The notes under the pieces are model-generated. The model was not told the DNA's origin and ran no database searches. It saw only the letters and a program-made list of their open reading frames with translations. Position numbers and translations under genes: made by a program. From an uncultured Blautia sp. (GTDB lineage: Bacteria; Bacillota; Clostridia; Lachnospirales; Lachnospiraceae), in NCBI GenBank assembly GCA_934424575.1, contig CAKRXU010000043.1:1-21992 (forward strand): a stretch of 21,992 nt of DNA. The letters run 5' to 3'. Positions 13,730-21,992 of this stretch are shown piece by piece. Positions within the stretch are counted from its first letter, which is position 1. Each line of letters starts with the position of its first letter.

Positions 13730-14910
13730 TTTATCTCCTTTGCCGCATGAATGCCTGCCACTGCTCCGCTTGACCATGCCCACTGTAGATTATAACCGCC
13801 GCAGGGACCGTCGATGTCGAGAAGTTCCCCTGCAAAATACAGTCCCCTATGGAGTCGGGATTCCAGAGTCTCTGGATCTACTTCACCGGTATCTACACCG
13901 CCTGTGCAGACCTGTGCCTGTTCAAATCCGCTGGTTCCTTTGATCTCAAGAGGAAAAGCCGTCATCGCTCTGTGTGGATCTTTCTGTTTCAGGATAACCT
14001 TGATCAGTTTATCCGGCAAAAGCCCCAGCAGCCGTTCTGCCTTGGAAAGTTCCGGATATTCTTTTTCCCTTTTTGCGAGAAGTTCCTGAATATTTTCCTC
14101 TGCATATTCCGGGAAAAAGTTCAGTGTAACGGATACTTTACGTTTCTCTTCCATGGCTCTGGCTGCCATTCCACTGATCTGAAAGACCGGTATTCCGGAA
14201 ATCCCATAATCCGTCAGCTGGATTTCCCCTGTCTCGCTGGCAGTTTCCGTTCCATCGATCCACAGAGTGACTCTGCAGTCGGTGCGCACACCTGCCCATG
14301 CGGAGAAAAAATTTCCTTTTACCTTAAGCCCTGTCAGTGCAGGAAGCGGTTTGATGATATGATGTCCGAGTTCCTTTGCAAGTACATATCCGCTTCCATC
14401 TGCACCCTGTACGGAAGAAGCTTGGGAGCCATTCGCGAGAATGACTGCATCCCCCTCATAGGTCCACCCTTCTGTCTGAACTTTCCAGAGATCCTGTTCT
14501 CTGTAGATCTTCTGGACTTTTTCTCTTGTTTTGATCTTGACTTTTAGGGCGCGTGCCTTAAGAAGTAAAAGTTCCGGAATATATTTCGCCTGGCCGCCCC
14601 TCGGATAGAGCCAGCCTTTTTTGTCTGTCACAACAATTCCCAGTTCGTCAAAGAATTTCAAAGTATCTTCCAGCGAAAACTGAGACAGAATGTCCCTGAC
14701 AAATGCCGGGTTTTGTCCGTGGAACTTTTCCCAGGACATCTCCTGATTGGTCAGATTGCAGCGGCCGTTTCCTGTCACGCAGATCTTACGGCCCGGTTTC
14801 TCATTCTGTTCGAGGATCGTGACGGCTGCTCCGTTTCTGGCAGCCATGATCCCGGCAGTCAGTCCGGCAGCTCCGCCGCCGATAACGATCACCTGTGGTT
14901 TCTTATCCAT
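13726..14910 (-). CDS. YhiN/HI0933-family flavoprotein (NAD(P)/FAD-dependent oxidoreductase)
   Basis: A 394-aa flavoprotein. The N-terminal dinucleotide-binding loop VIGGGAAGLTAGIMAARNG (9-27) is followed by the family hallmark GRKICVTGNGRCNLTN (40-55). The C-terminal closing motif is CTGGVDTGEVDP, with FAGELLDIDGPCGGYNLQWA nearby. Members have been called BaiN or YhiN; the Clostridium scindens BaiN has been linked to bile-acid ring reduction, but most members have no proven substrate, so I do not assign that role here. The ATG has AAGGAG 6 nt upstream and lies 9 bp after the methionine gamma-lyase-like gene. Its end overlaps the next flavoprotein by four bases. Confidence 0.9.
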   Translation of the reverse strand: MDKKPQVIVIGGGAAGLTAGIMAARNGAAVTILEQNEKPGRKICVTGNGRCNLTNQEMSWEKFHGQNPAFVRDILSQFSLEDTLKFFDELGIVVTDKKGWLYPRGGQAKYIPELLLLKARALKVKIKTREKVQKIYREQDLWKVQTEGWTYEGDAVILANGSQASSVQGADGSGYVLAKELGHHIIKPLPALTGLKVKGNFFSAWAGVRTDCRVTLWIDGTETASETGEIQLTDYGISGIPVFQISGMAARAMEEKRKVSVTLNFFPEYAEENIQELLAKREKEYPELSKAERLLGLLPDKLIKVILKQKDPHRAMTAFPLEIKGTSGFEQAQVCTGGVDTGEVDPETLESRLHRGLYFAGELLDIDGPCGGYNLQWAWSSGAVAGIHAAKEIK

Positions 14911-14919
14911 AACGACTCC

Positions 14920-16203
14920 TTATTTTGATGGGAGAGTGACCAGATTCTTCTCTACCAGCTTCTGGAGAGACATCAGGACACCAAGTTTTGCATGTTCCCA
15001 GGTAAGTCCGCCCTGGAAATAGACTGCATACGGTGGTTTTACCGGGCCGTCCGCTGAAAGCTCGATCGAAGATCCCTGTACAAAAGCACCTGCTGCCATG
15101 ATCACCTGGCTGTCATATCCCGGCATATCCCATGGTTCCGGATCTACATAGCTGTCGACCGGTGCTGCTGCCTGGATGCCCTTGCAGAATGCGATCAGCC
15201 CTTCCGGTGTGCCAAGCGTTACCGCCTGGATGATATCCTGACGCGGTTCGCTTCCGTTCGGTACGACCGGGAATCCAAGTTTCTCATAGATATTCGCTGC
15301 AAAAACGGCTCCTTTGAGTGCGCCCTTTGTTACCATCGGTGCGAGGAAAAATCCCTGATAGAAAGAACGGTTTACGCCGAGAGACGCACCGACTTCCATT
15401 CCAAGTCCCGGACAGGTCATGCGGGTAGCAGCATTTTCTACGCATTCTTTTGTTCCTGCAATGTAACCGCCGATCGGTGCAAGACCGCCGCCCGGGTTCT
15501 TGATCAGGGAACCAACAATCATGTCTGCTCCGACATCACTCGGCTCGATCGTGTCTACGAATTCTCCGTAACAGTTATCTACCATACAGATCACATCCGG
15601 TTTGATGCTTTTTACAAATGCGATCAGTTCTCCGATCTGCTTTACAGAGTAAGATGGTCTTGTCTGGTATCCTTTGGAACGCTGGATCTCTACAAGGCGT
15701 GTCTTGTCATTGATGGCTGTACGGATCGCATCGTAATCAAACGTTCCGTTTTCTTTGAGGTCTACCTGTCTGTAAGTAACGCCATATTCTGCAAGGGAGC
15801 CTCTGGATGGGCGGATGCCGATGACTTCTTCCAGAGTATCGTATGGCTTACCGGCAGGAGCCAGGAGTTCATCTCCCGGACGGAGATTTCCAAACAGGGC
15901 GATCGCAAGTGCATGTGTTCCGCAGGTGATCTGGGAACGGATCAGGCAGGCTTCTGTATGAAACGTATCTGCATATACTTTTTCCAGTGTATCACGACCA
16001 AAATCATCGTATCCGTATCCTGAAGAAGACTGGAAACAGTCTGCATTTACTTTGTTTTTCTGCATTGCGAGGAGTACTTTCATCTGGTTGTACTCTGCGA
16101 CTTCATCAAATTTCTGAAAACGTTCTTTTAAAGATGCCTCGATCTGCGCTCCGAAGTCATATACTTCTGAGGAGATACCAAGCTGTTCATACATTTCTTT
16201 CAT
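14920..16203 (-). CDS. ynbB: Methionine gamma-lyase-family PLP enzyme (YnbB, 'aluminium resistance protein')
   Basis: A 427-aa fold-type I PLP enzyme of the Met_gamma_lyase/YnbB family. The presumed Schiff-base lysine is K235 in GSLIKNPGGG (231-240), preceded by the conserved aspartate region VDNCYGEF (208-215). RSQITCGTHALAIALFGNLR (89-108) is the cofactor phosphate-binding part. The family is named for an old aluminium-resistance phenotype and for similarity to cystathionine/methionine gamma-lyases; the true substrate is not established. Its position next to miaA is common in Firmicutes; in Bacillus, hfq lies nearby, but no hfq is present between them here. The gene begins 32 bp after miaA ends. 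The ribosome binding site (AAAGGAAC) is somewhat far from the ATG. Confidence 0.9.
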   Translation of the reverse strand: MKEMYEQLGISSEVYDFGAQIEASLKERFQKFDEVAEYNQMKVLLAMQKNKVNADCFQSSSGYGYDDFGRDTLEKVYADTFHTEACLIRSQITCGTHALAIALFGNLRPGDELLAPAGKPYDTLEEVIGIRPSRGSLAEYGVTYRQVDLKENGTFDYDAIRTAINDKTRLVEIQRSKGYQTRPSYSVKQIGELIAFVKSIKPDVICMVDNCYGEFVDTIEPSDVGADMIVGSLIKNPGGGLAPIGGYIAGTKECVENAATRMTCPGLGMEVGASLGVNRSFYQGFFLAPMVTKGALKGAVFAANIYEKLGFPVVPNGSEPRQDIIQAVTLGTPEGLIAFCKGIQAAAPVDSYVDPEPWDMPGYDSQVIMAAGAFVQGSSIELSADGPVKPPYAVYFQGGLTWEHAKLGVLMSLQKLVEKNLVTLPSK

Positions 16204-16235
16204 GATTTCTTATCGTTCCTTTCTGTATTCGTCGT

Positions 16236-17183
16236 TTATCCAAGAAGATCCCGTTCTTTCAGGACACTCATCATGTATTCCAAAATTTCCGCTTCGTTCC
16301 AGTGGAACTGTTCTTTGTCCACCCAGATCACATCCTGTTCTCTCCGAAACCAGGTGAGCTGGCGTTTTGCAAAATGTCTTGTATCTCTTTTGAGGATACG
16401 CACTGCCTCTTCGAGAGGATATTCTCCCTCCAGATAGGCAAGGATCTCTTTGTAGCCAAGCCCCTGCATGGAGACCATTCCACGGTGACAGCCACGTTCT
16501 CTCAGAGATTTTACTTCTTCGAGAAGTCCTTCTTCCATCATCTGATCCACACGCCTGTCGATCCTCTCATACAGGATCTCCCTCTGTGCAGTCAGGACAA
16601 AATATGCCAGATTATATGGAGACGTCTGCTGTTTCTGTTCTTCATTATGCTCTGAGATCGGTGTGCCGTTCTGATGATAAAATTCCAGTGCGCGGATCAC
16701 ACGTTTGACGTTGTTCGCGTGGATGTTCTCTGCGCTTTTTGGATCTACCTCGCGAAGTTTTTCGTGGAGATACTCAGTTCCTTTTTCTTTTGCGAGCTGC
16801 TCCAGTTCCTCCCGGTAAGAAGTTTCCTGTTCTGCCTGTGTGAAATCAATGTCTCTGGTCACTGCCTGGATGTAAAATCCGGTGCCGCCTACCAGGATCG
16901 GGATCTTGCCCTTGGCATAAATCTCTTCCATGGCGGCTTTGGCCAGTTCCTGAAATTTCACGATATGGAACTCTTCTTCCGGTTCCAGGATATCTACAAG
17001 GTAATGCGTAACGCCCTGCATCTCCTCCTTACAGATCTTTGCAGAGCCGATATCCATTCCTTTATAGACCTGCATGGAATCTGCTGAGATGATTTCTCCG
17101 TTCACTGCTTTTGCAAGTGAGATGGAGAGACTTGTTTTTCCTACTGCGGTAGGACCTGTCAGCACGATCAATGGCTTTTTCAT
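16236..17183 (-). CDS. miaA: tRNA dimethylallyltransferase MiaA
   Basis: A 315-aa enzyme that transfers a dimethylallyl group to N6 of A37 in tRNAs reading UNN codons. The P-loop GPTAVGKT is at 10-17. The DMAPP/tRNA-binding signature DSMQVYKGMDIGSAK (35-49) follows. VGGTGFYIQAVTRDIDF is the conserved catalytic-core block. The C-terminal RHFAKRQLTWFRRE is the tRNA-binding segment. The length is normal. It starts 9 bp after mutL ends and so is probably cotranscribed with mutS-mutL, an arrangement common in Gram-positive and Gram-negative bacteria. Confidence 0.96.
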   Translation of the reverse strand: MKKPLIVLTGPTAVGKTSLSISLAKAVNGEIISADSMQVYKGMDIGSAKICKEEMQGVTHYLVDILEPEEEFHIVKFQELAKAAMEEIYAKGKIPILVGGTGFYIQAVTRDIDFTQAEQETSYREELEQLAKEKGTEYLHEKLREVDPKSAENIHANNVKRVIRALEFYHQNGTPISEHNEEQKQQTSPYNLAYFVLTAQREILYERIDRRVDQMMEEGLLEEVKSLRERGCHRGMVSMQGLGYKEILAYLEGEYPLEEAVRILKRDTRHFAKRQLTWFRREQDVIWVDKEQFHWNEAEILEYMMSVLKERDLLG

Positions 17184-17192
17184 AACATACTC

Positions 17193-19280
17193 CTATACGA
17201 TTCGTTTGAATTTTTTCTCCATCTCTGTCTTTGTCATGGAAATGATGGTTGGCCTTCCATGCGGGCAGTGGTATGGATTTTCAAGTGTCATAAGTTCATC
17301 CAGCAATTTCTCAGCCTCCTCCATCGAAAGGCGGTTGTTTCCCTTGACTGCTGCCTTGCACGCCATCGTTGCGAGCCTGGATGCAAAAATATCCAGTGCA
17401 TCTTTGCTGTTGTCGCTGTCCAGATGATCCAGCATCTCAAGGAAAAGTTCTTCTTCGGTGAGACCGTAAAGATTGGATGGCACGGCACTGATGCAGTATT
17501 CGCGGCCGCCGAAATGTTCGATCTCAAAGCCAAACTGTTCAAAGTAATCTTTGTTTGCATTTAAGACTTCCTCTTCCTGCATATTGAGGGAAACGATCAA
17601 TGGCGGTGTCAGGTACTGGGAATCTATGGAATTCTCACGGAATTTCTTTACTAGTCGTTCATAGTAGACTTTTTCGTGGGCTGCATGCTGGTCGATGATG
17701 TAGAAATTATCGTCAAATTCTGCCAGCCAGTAGGTATCAAACACCTGGCCGATCATCCGGATCCTGTTTCGAGATTCCGGGGCGAGGAGTTTTTCTTCGA
17801 AGAGTTCCATCTGTTTTGGGGCTGGTTCTTTTTGTGGTGCCGGAAAATCCTGTGTCTGTGGTTCTTCTGATCTTGTAATTACTGAGGTCTCCTGCGGTAT
17901 GGTCGTGGCTGGTGCTGGTTTTTCCGATGGTGCTTCCAACGCTTTCGCCTGCTGCTCCAGCTCGACTTTCTTCTTCGCCTCGTCCAGTTCCTGGTTCTTC
18001 CTCAATGTTCCCTCAAACAAATTCTCCTCAGATGGAGTCAAAGCTGGGGACAGATTTCTTTCCGACAAAATATCCTCTGTTTTTGCCGACTGCATTGTCG
18101 AAGTTCCAGATGTATATGCGTTTTTTCCATAGGAAGGGGAACTTTCCCGCACCGGCTGTGGTCTGGCTATTGGCGTACCATAGATCTGCTCCCGGCGTTT
18201 CTGTTCAAACGGCTCCGGTACCGCAGACGACTTGACCACATTTTCTTTCCTTGAAGTTTCTTCCGGACCAAGTGTGACTTTCGGGATCATCTCACGCCTG
18301 ATCAGGGCATTTCGCACCGTATCATAGATCGCATCGTAAACTTCCTGTTCCCTCGCAAAACGTACTTCCCTCTTGGCTGGATGGACATTGACATCCAGAT
18401 CATTCCCCTCCATCTCCATACGCAGAGATACAAACGGGAATTTATGCTGCATCAGAAAGCCTTTGTACGCGTTCTCGATGGCTTTCGTGATGATATTGTT
18501 TTTGACATAACGGCCATTAATATAATAATTCTCAAAAGAACGGTTTCCCCTTGCGATCTCCGGTTTTCCGACAAAGCCGGTGATCTTCATGAACGAATTT
18601 TCCTGCTCGACCTCGAGAAGTGCCTTGGCGATATCCCTGCCATACACGCTGTAGATCACATCCTTGACACTGTAGTTGCCAGAAGTATGCAGTTTGACCT
18701 GCTTATTCTGGATATATTTAAAAGAGATCTCTGGATGAGAAAGTGCAAGCTGTTCCATCAGCGTATGGATGTAGTTTGCCTCTGTCGTATCTGATTTCAG
18801 GAACTTACTGCGGGCAGGGGTATTATAAAACAGATTCCGTACAAGAAATGTCGTACCCTCCGGTGCACCAAGTTCTTCCAGCGAATGCTCCACGCCGCCT
18901 TCGATCACATAACGGTTTCCACTGATGGCAGACGGAGTCTTGGTGATCAGTTCCACCTGCGAAACCGCCGCGATACTGGAAAGAGCCTCTCCTCGGAAAC
19001 CAAGGGAAGCGATGTGTTCCAGATCCTCAACTTTCTCGATCTTGCTGGTCGCATGACGGAGAAAAGCCATCGGGATCTGGTCTTCTTCCATACCAGATCC
19101 GTTGTCGGTGATGCGGATCAGCTTTTTGCCGCCGTCAGTGATCTCTACTGTAACGGCTGTCGCACCGGCATCAATTGCATTTTCTACCAGCTCCTTCACC
19201 ACAGAGGACGGGCGTTCCACCACCTCACCGGCTGCGATCTTGTCAATTGTATTCTGATCTAAGACTGCAATTTTTCTCAA
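17193..19280 (-). CDS. mutL: DNA mismatch repair endonuclease MutL
   Basis: A 695-aa MutL. The start chosen is the TTG at 19278-19280, because GGGGAGGT (19285-19292) lies just upstream and the product then opens like other MutL proteins (RKIAVLDQNTIDKIAAGEVV); another TTG 27 nt upstream has no such site. The N-terminal GHKL ATPase has the ENAIDAGA, DNGSGM and GFRGEALSSI motifs. A variable Pro/Glu-rich linker spans about 345-485. QMELF (490-494) is a probable beta-clamp-binding motif. The C-terminal domain carries the metal-dependent nicking motif DQHAAHEKVYYE (530-541) and CPHGRP (672-677). It is therefore the endonuclease type found in bacteria without MutH. It acts after MutS recognises a mismatch. 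Gap to mutS: 36 bp. Confidence 0.95.
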   Translation of the reverse strand: MRKIAVLDQNTIDKIAAGEVVERPSSVVKELVENAIDAGATAVTVEITDGGKKLIRITDNGSGMEEDQIPMAFLRHATSKIEKVEDLEHIASLGFRGEALSSIAAVSQVELITKTPSAISGNRYVIEGGVEHSLEELGAPEGTTFLVRNLFYNTPARSKFLKSDTTEANYIHTLMEQLALSHPEISFKYIQNKQVKLHTSGNYSVKDVIYSVYGRDIAKALLEVEQENSFMKITGFVGKPEIARGNRSFENYYINGRYVKNNIITKAIENAYKGFLMQHKFPFVSLRMEMEGNDLDVNVHPAKREVRFAREQEVYDAIYDTVRNALIRREMIPKVTLGPEETSRKENVVKSSAVPEPFEQKRREQIYGTPIARPQPVRESSPSYGKNAYTSGTSTMQSAKTEDILSERNLSPALTPSEENLFEGTLRKNQELDEAKKKVELEQQAKALEAPSEKPAPATTIPQETSVITRSEEPQTQDFPAPQKEPAPKQMELFEEKLLAPESRNRIRMIGQVFDTYWLAEFDDNFYIIDQHAAHEKVYYERLVKKFRENSIDSQYLTPPLIVSLNMQEEEVLNANKDYFEQFGFEIEHFGGREYCISAVPSNLYGLTEEELFLEMLDHLDSDNSKDALDIFASRLATMACKAAVKGNNRLSMEEAEKLLDELMTLENPYHCPHGRPTIISMTKTEMEKKFKRIV

Positions 19281-19284
19281 AGTT

Positions 19285-19292
19285 ACCTCCCC
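19285..19292 (-). promoter_or_regulatory. Ribosome binding site that fixes a TTG start for mutL
   Basis: GGGGAGGT on the minus strand lies 4 nt before the TTG at 19278-19280. It selects this TTG over the in-frame TTG at 19305-19307, which lacks a Shine-Dalgarno sequence. Confidence 0.75.
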
Positions 19293-19316
19293 ATTCCGGA
19301 TAAACAAAAATTATTT

Positions 19317-21935
19317 TTACCAGCGGTTTTTGATCTTGTTCTGTAAATTATACAAAATATTCATGGCTTCCATCGGTGTCAGATTCGTCATGTCCAGATT
19401 TTTGATTTCTTCTACGATATCATTATCCTGCACGGTGTCAAAAAGCGACATCTGCGCCATATCTACCTGATCATAGACGATCTTCTGTTTTTTCTTCGGT
19501 GCGGTCAGGTCCTTGACTGCTGCTGTGATGTCCGCATCGCTGAGTTCCTCGACAAGTTCTTTTGCACGGTTGATGACCGAATCCGGCACACCGGCAAGCT
19601 TCGCTACCTGAATACCGTAGCTCTTGTCCGCGCCGCCCTTGACGATTTTACGCAGGAATACGATGTCGTCGCCTTTTTCCTTGACAGCGATACAGTAGTT
19701 GTTAACGCCCGGAATCTTGCCTTCCAGTTCGGTTAATTCATGATAATGCGTTGCAAAAAGTGTCTTGGCTCCACAGAGTTTGGTGTTGCTGATATGCTCG
19801 ATCACTGCCCAGGCGATCGCCAGTCCGTCAAAGGTACTGGTTCCACGTCCGATCTCATCCAGGATCAGAAGACTTCGGGATGTCGCATTTCGGAGAATAT
19901 TGGCAACCTCTGTCATCTCCACCATAAAAGTACTCTGTCCGCTTGCCAGGTCATCAGATGCACCGACTCTCGTAAAGATACGATCCACAATTCCGATATT
20001 CGCCTTCTCTGCTGGCACAAAGCTTCCGATCTGTGCCATAAGAACGATGAGGGCTGTCTGACGCATGTACGTCGATTTACCTGCCATGTTCGGTCCGGTG
20101 ATGATGGAGACACGTTTTTTCTGATTGTCCAGATATGTATCGTTGGAGATAAACATATCGTTCTCGATCATCTGCTCTACGACCGGATGACGGCCGCCCT
20201 TGATATCCAGGACGCCGCTCTCGTTGATCTTCGGTTTGACAAAGTTATTTTTCTCAGCAACCAGGGCAAGAGAAGCAAAAACATCGAGAGCTGCAACTGC
20301 CTTCGCTGTCCGCTGGATACGGACAACCTCCTGTCCGACTTTGTCCCTGACATCTGCAAACAGTTCATATTCCAGAGCATACAGGCGGTCCTCCGCGCCG
20401 AGGATCAGGTCTTCGAGTTCTTTGAGTTCCTGGGTGATATAGCGCTCGGCATTGGTCAGTGTCTGCTTGCGGACATAATTATCCGGAACCTGGTCTTTGA
20501 ATGAATTCGTTACCTCAAGGGCATATCCAAACACACGGCTGTATTTGATCTTGAGTGTCTTGATCCCGGTACGTTCCTTTTCGCGGGCTTCCAGTTCTGC
20601 AAGCCATTTCTTGCCGTCAGTTCTGGAACGGCGGTATTTGTCGACATCTGCATGATAACCTTCCCTGATGATACCTCCGTCTTTCTGTGCGAGCGGCGGT
20701 TCATCTACGATCGCGCGTTTGATCAGATCTGTAACATCCTCAAGCGGGTCCATGTCTTCATAGATTTTCTTAAGGACCGGAGTCTCAAATTCCTGAAGGA
20801 CCTGGCGGATATACGGGATCATTGCCAGTGAAGAAGCAAAAGCTACCATATCTCTCGGGTTTGCGGACTGATAACTGATGCGGCTGATCAGTCTCTCCAG
20901 ATCGTAGATCGGATTGAGGTATTCACGGATCTCATCGCGCAGCATCGGCCTCTGGGTCAGTTCTTCCACTGCCTCCAGCCGGGCACGGATCTCGGACGCA
21001 TCGATCAGCGGCTGCTCTACATAGCCTCGTAACGTTCTGGCTCCCATTGCGGTCTTTGTCTTATCAAGTACCCAGAGAAGAGAGCCTCGTTTCTGTTTCT
21101 CACGGAGTGTCTCTACCAGTTCCAGATTTCTGCGGCTGGAACTGTCGATCAGCATAAATTTATCCGCGGAATACGGACGGATCGATGCCATATGAGATAA
21201 GGCTGTCTTCTGTGTCTCATTCAGATACTGAAAAAGCGCGCCCGCCGCAATCACACCACTGTCATAATCCTGAATTCCAAGTCCCTCAAGTGTATTTACA
21301 TGGAAATGTTCTCTCAGGGTGCGCTTGCACAGACTGTCGTCAAAATACCAGTTATCCAACGGGAAAATACAGATACGAAGACGGTCTTTCAAATCTTCGG
21401 TGTCAATTCCGCTCATAAAAAAAGCGTCATTGCAAATGATTTCCGCAGGGACGAATTTGTTGATCTCATCCAGAAGTTTCTGAGGCTTATCTACTTCTGT
21501 AAGAAAACAGTCACCGGTTGTAATATCTGCGATGGCACAGCCAAAATGATCCTCCATTGATACAATGGACATCAGATAGTTATTCTTGGACTCATCCAGA
21601 GAAGTTGCATCCAAAGTCGTTCCAGGTGTGACAACACGGATAACTTCACGCTTTACCAGACCTTTGGCTTTCTTCGGATCTTCCACCTGCTCACAGATTG
21701 CTACCTTATGCCCCTTCTCGATCAGACGCTTGATATAAGTCTCCGCAGCATGAAACGGAATCCCACACATCGGCGCACGCTCCTCAAGCCCGCAGTCCTT
21801 ACCAGTCAGTGTCAGCTCCAGCTCCTTAGATACCAGCAGCGCATCCTCAAAAAACATCTCATAAAAATCACCCAGGCGGTAAAATAAAATACAGTCTTTA
21901 TATATTTCCTTTGTCTTGCAGTATTCCTGCATCAT
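19317..21935 (-). CDS. mutS: DNA mismatch repair protein MutS
   Basis: An 872-aa MutS1. The mismatch-reading Phe-x-Glu motif is F24-Y-E26 in the segment RLGDFYEMFFEDA. The clamp/lever domains occupy the middle. The ATPase has Walker A GPNMAGKST (614-622), Walker B LLILDE (689-694) and the GRGTSTFDG signature. QMSLF (828-832) is a probable beta-clamp-binding motif, followed by a short C-terminal helical tail. It binds mismatches and recruits MutL, encoded next door. The ATG at 21933-21935 gives MMQEYCKTKE. Most homologues carry about six more residues (xxLSPMMQ); here KLSP precedes the ATG in frame, and the frame stays open to the window edge with no ATG, GTG or TTG. So the true start may lie outside the window. 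Confidence 0.95.
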   Translation of the reverse strand: MMQEYCKTKEIYKDCILFYRLGDFYEMFFEDALLVSKELELTLTGKDCGLEERAPMCGIPFHAAETYIKRLIEKGHKVAICEQVEDPKKAKGLVKREVIRVVTPGTTLDATSLDESKNNYLMSIVSMEDHFGCAIADITTGDCFLTEVDKPQKLLDEINKFVPAEIICNDAFFMSGIDTEDLKDRLRICIFPLDNWYFDDSLCKRTLREHFHVNTLEGLGIQDYDSGVIAAGALFQYLNETQKTALSHMASIRPYSADKFMLIDSSSRRNLELVETLREKQKRGSLLWVLDKTKTAMGARTLRGYVEQPLIDASEIRARLEAVEELTQRPMLRDEIREYLNPIYDLERLISRISYQSANPRDMVAFASSLAMIPYIRQVLQEFETPVLKKIYEDMDPLEDVTDLIKRAIVDEPPLAQKDGGIIREGYHADVDKYRRSRTDGKKWLAELEAREKERTGIKTLKIKYSRVFGYALEVTNSFKDQVPDNYVRKQTLTNAERYITQELKELEDLILGAEDRLYALEYELFADVRDKVGQEVVRIQRTAKAVAALDVFASLALVAEKNNFVKPKINESGVLDIKGGRHPVVEQMIENDMFISNDTYLDNQKKRVSIITGPNMAGKSTYMRQTALIVLMAQIGSFVPAEKANIGIVDRIFTRVGASDDLASGQSTFMVEMTEVANILRNATSRSLLILDEIGRGTSTFDGLAIAWAVIEHISNTKLCGAKTLFATHYHELTELEGKIPGVNNYCIAVKEKGDDIVFLRKIVKGGADKSYGIQVAKLAGVPDSVINRAKELVEELSDADITAAVKDLTAPKKKQKIVYDQVDMAQMSLFDTVQDNDIVEEIKNLDMTNLTPMEAMNILYNLQNKIKNRW

Positions 21936-21992
21936 CGGTGATAATTTCCCTGTGTTAACTGGAAACCCTGTATTTACGCGGCTTGTAGATGC

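Noticed and set aside
16204..16235. hfq expected near miaA by analogy with Bacillus
   Set aside because: The gap between miaA and the methionine gamma-lyase-like gene is only 32 bp. hfq is simply not here, and its position varies among Firmicutes, so I do not treat this as notable.
19740..20504. A plus-strand open frame of 254 codons opposite the MutS ATPase region
   Set aside because: It is antisense to Walker A and B of MutS and shows no domain or start signal.
1..21992. tRNA, rRNA, CRISPR array, transposase or riboswitch
   Set aside because: Apart from the degraded block near the left end, the window is almost wholly coding. The largest non-coding stretch is about 240 bp (2193-2428), and no cloverleaf, repeat-spacer pattern or transposase motif was seen.

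Overview
The window reads as chromosome of a low-to-moderate GC member of the Bacillota, most likely family Lachnospiraceae (a Blautia/Ruminococcus-like gut anaerobe). This rests on protein resemblance and on gene order: mutS-mutL-miaA beside a methionine gamma-lyase-like gene, and radC-mreBCD-mrdA-min-rodA. The genus is a guess. Nearly every real gene lies on the minus strand, so the text below follows transcription from the right edge to the left edge.

Region A (about 21935 to 12143) is a tightly packed run: mutS, mutL, miaA, a PLP-dependent methionine gamma-lyase-family gene, a YhiN/HI0933-type flavoprotein and a COG2509-type FAD dehydrogenase. Gaps are 9 to 36 bp, or an ATGA overlap. MutS and MutL supply mismatch recognition and strand nicking, and MiaA modifies tRNA. 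The run ends at a strong intrinsic terminator (12122-12142).

Region B (about 12053 to 2429) is an elongasome and cell-division operon: radC, a divergent mreB, mreC, mreD, mrdA (a very large PBP2), minD, minE, rodA and dacA. A likely promoter for it overlaps the Region A terminator. It closes with a hairpin terminator at 2365-2407. Together these genes build, position and trim lateral-wall peptidoglycan (MreBCD, RodA, PBP2, DacA) and place the division site (MinDE). minC is not at its usual site between mrdA and minD, the MreB homologue has lost several canonical ATP-site residues, and PBP2 carries roughly 240 extra residues before its catalytic serine.

Region C (1 to about 2200) is accessory DNA and a gene graveyard. 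It holds a 3'-truncated FtsX-like ABC permease fragment (plus strand), a scrambled MATE transporter remnant and a solute-binding-protein remnant. Between them lies one intact gene, an apparent PD-(D/E)xK nuclease fused to a DUF2075/SF1-type helicase ATPase, the best candidate for a defence or DNA-processing function here. I see no tRNA, rRNA, CRISPR array, transposase or riboswitch. I did not find a clearly new multigene system. The most unusual items are the nuclease-helicase, the MreB and PBP2 divergence, and the missing minC.
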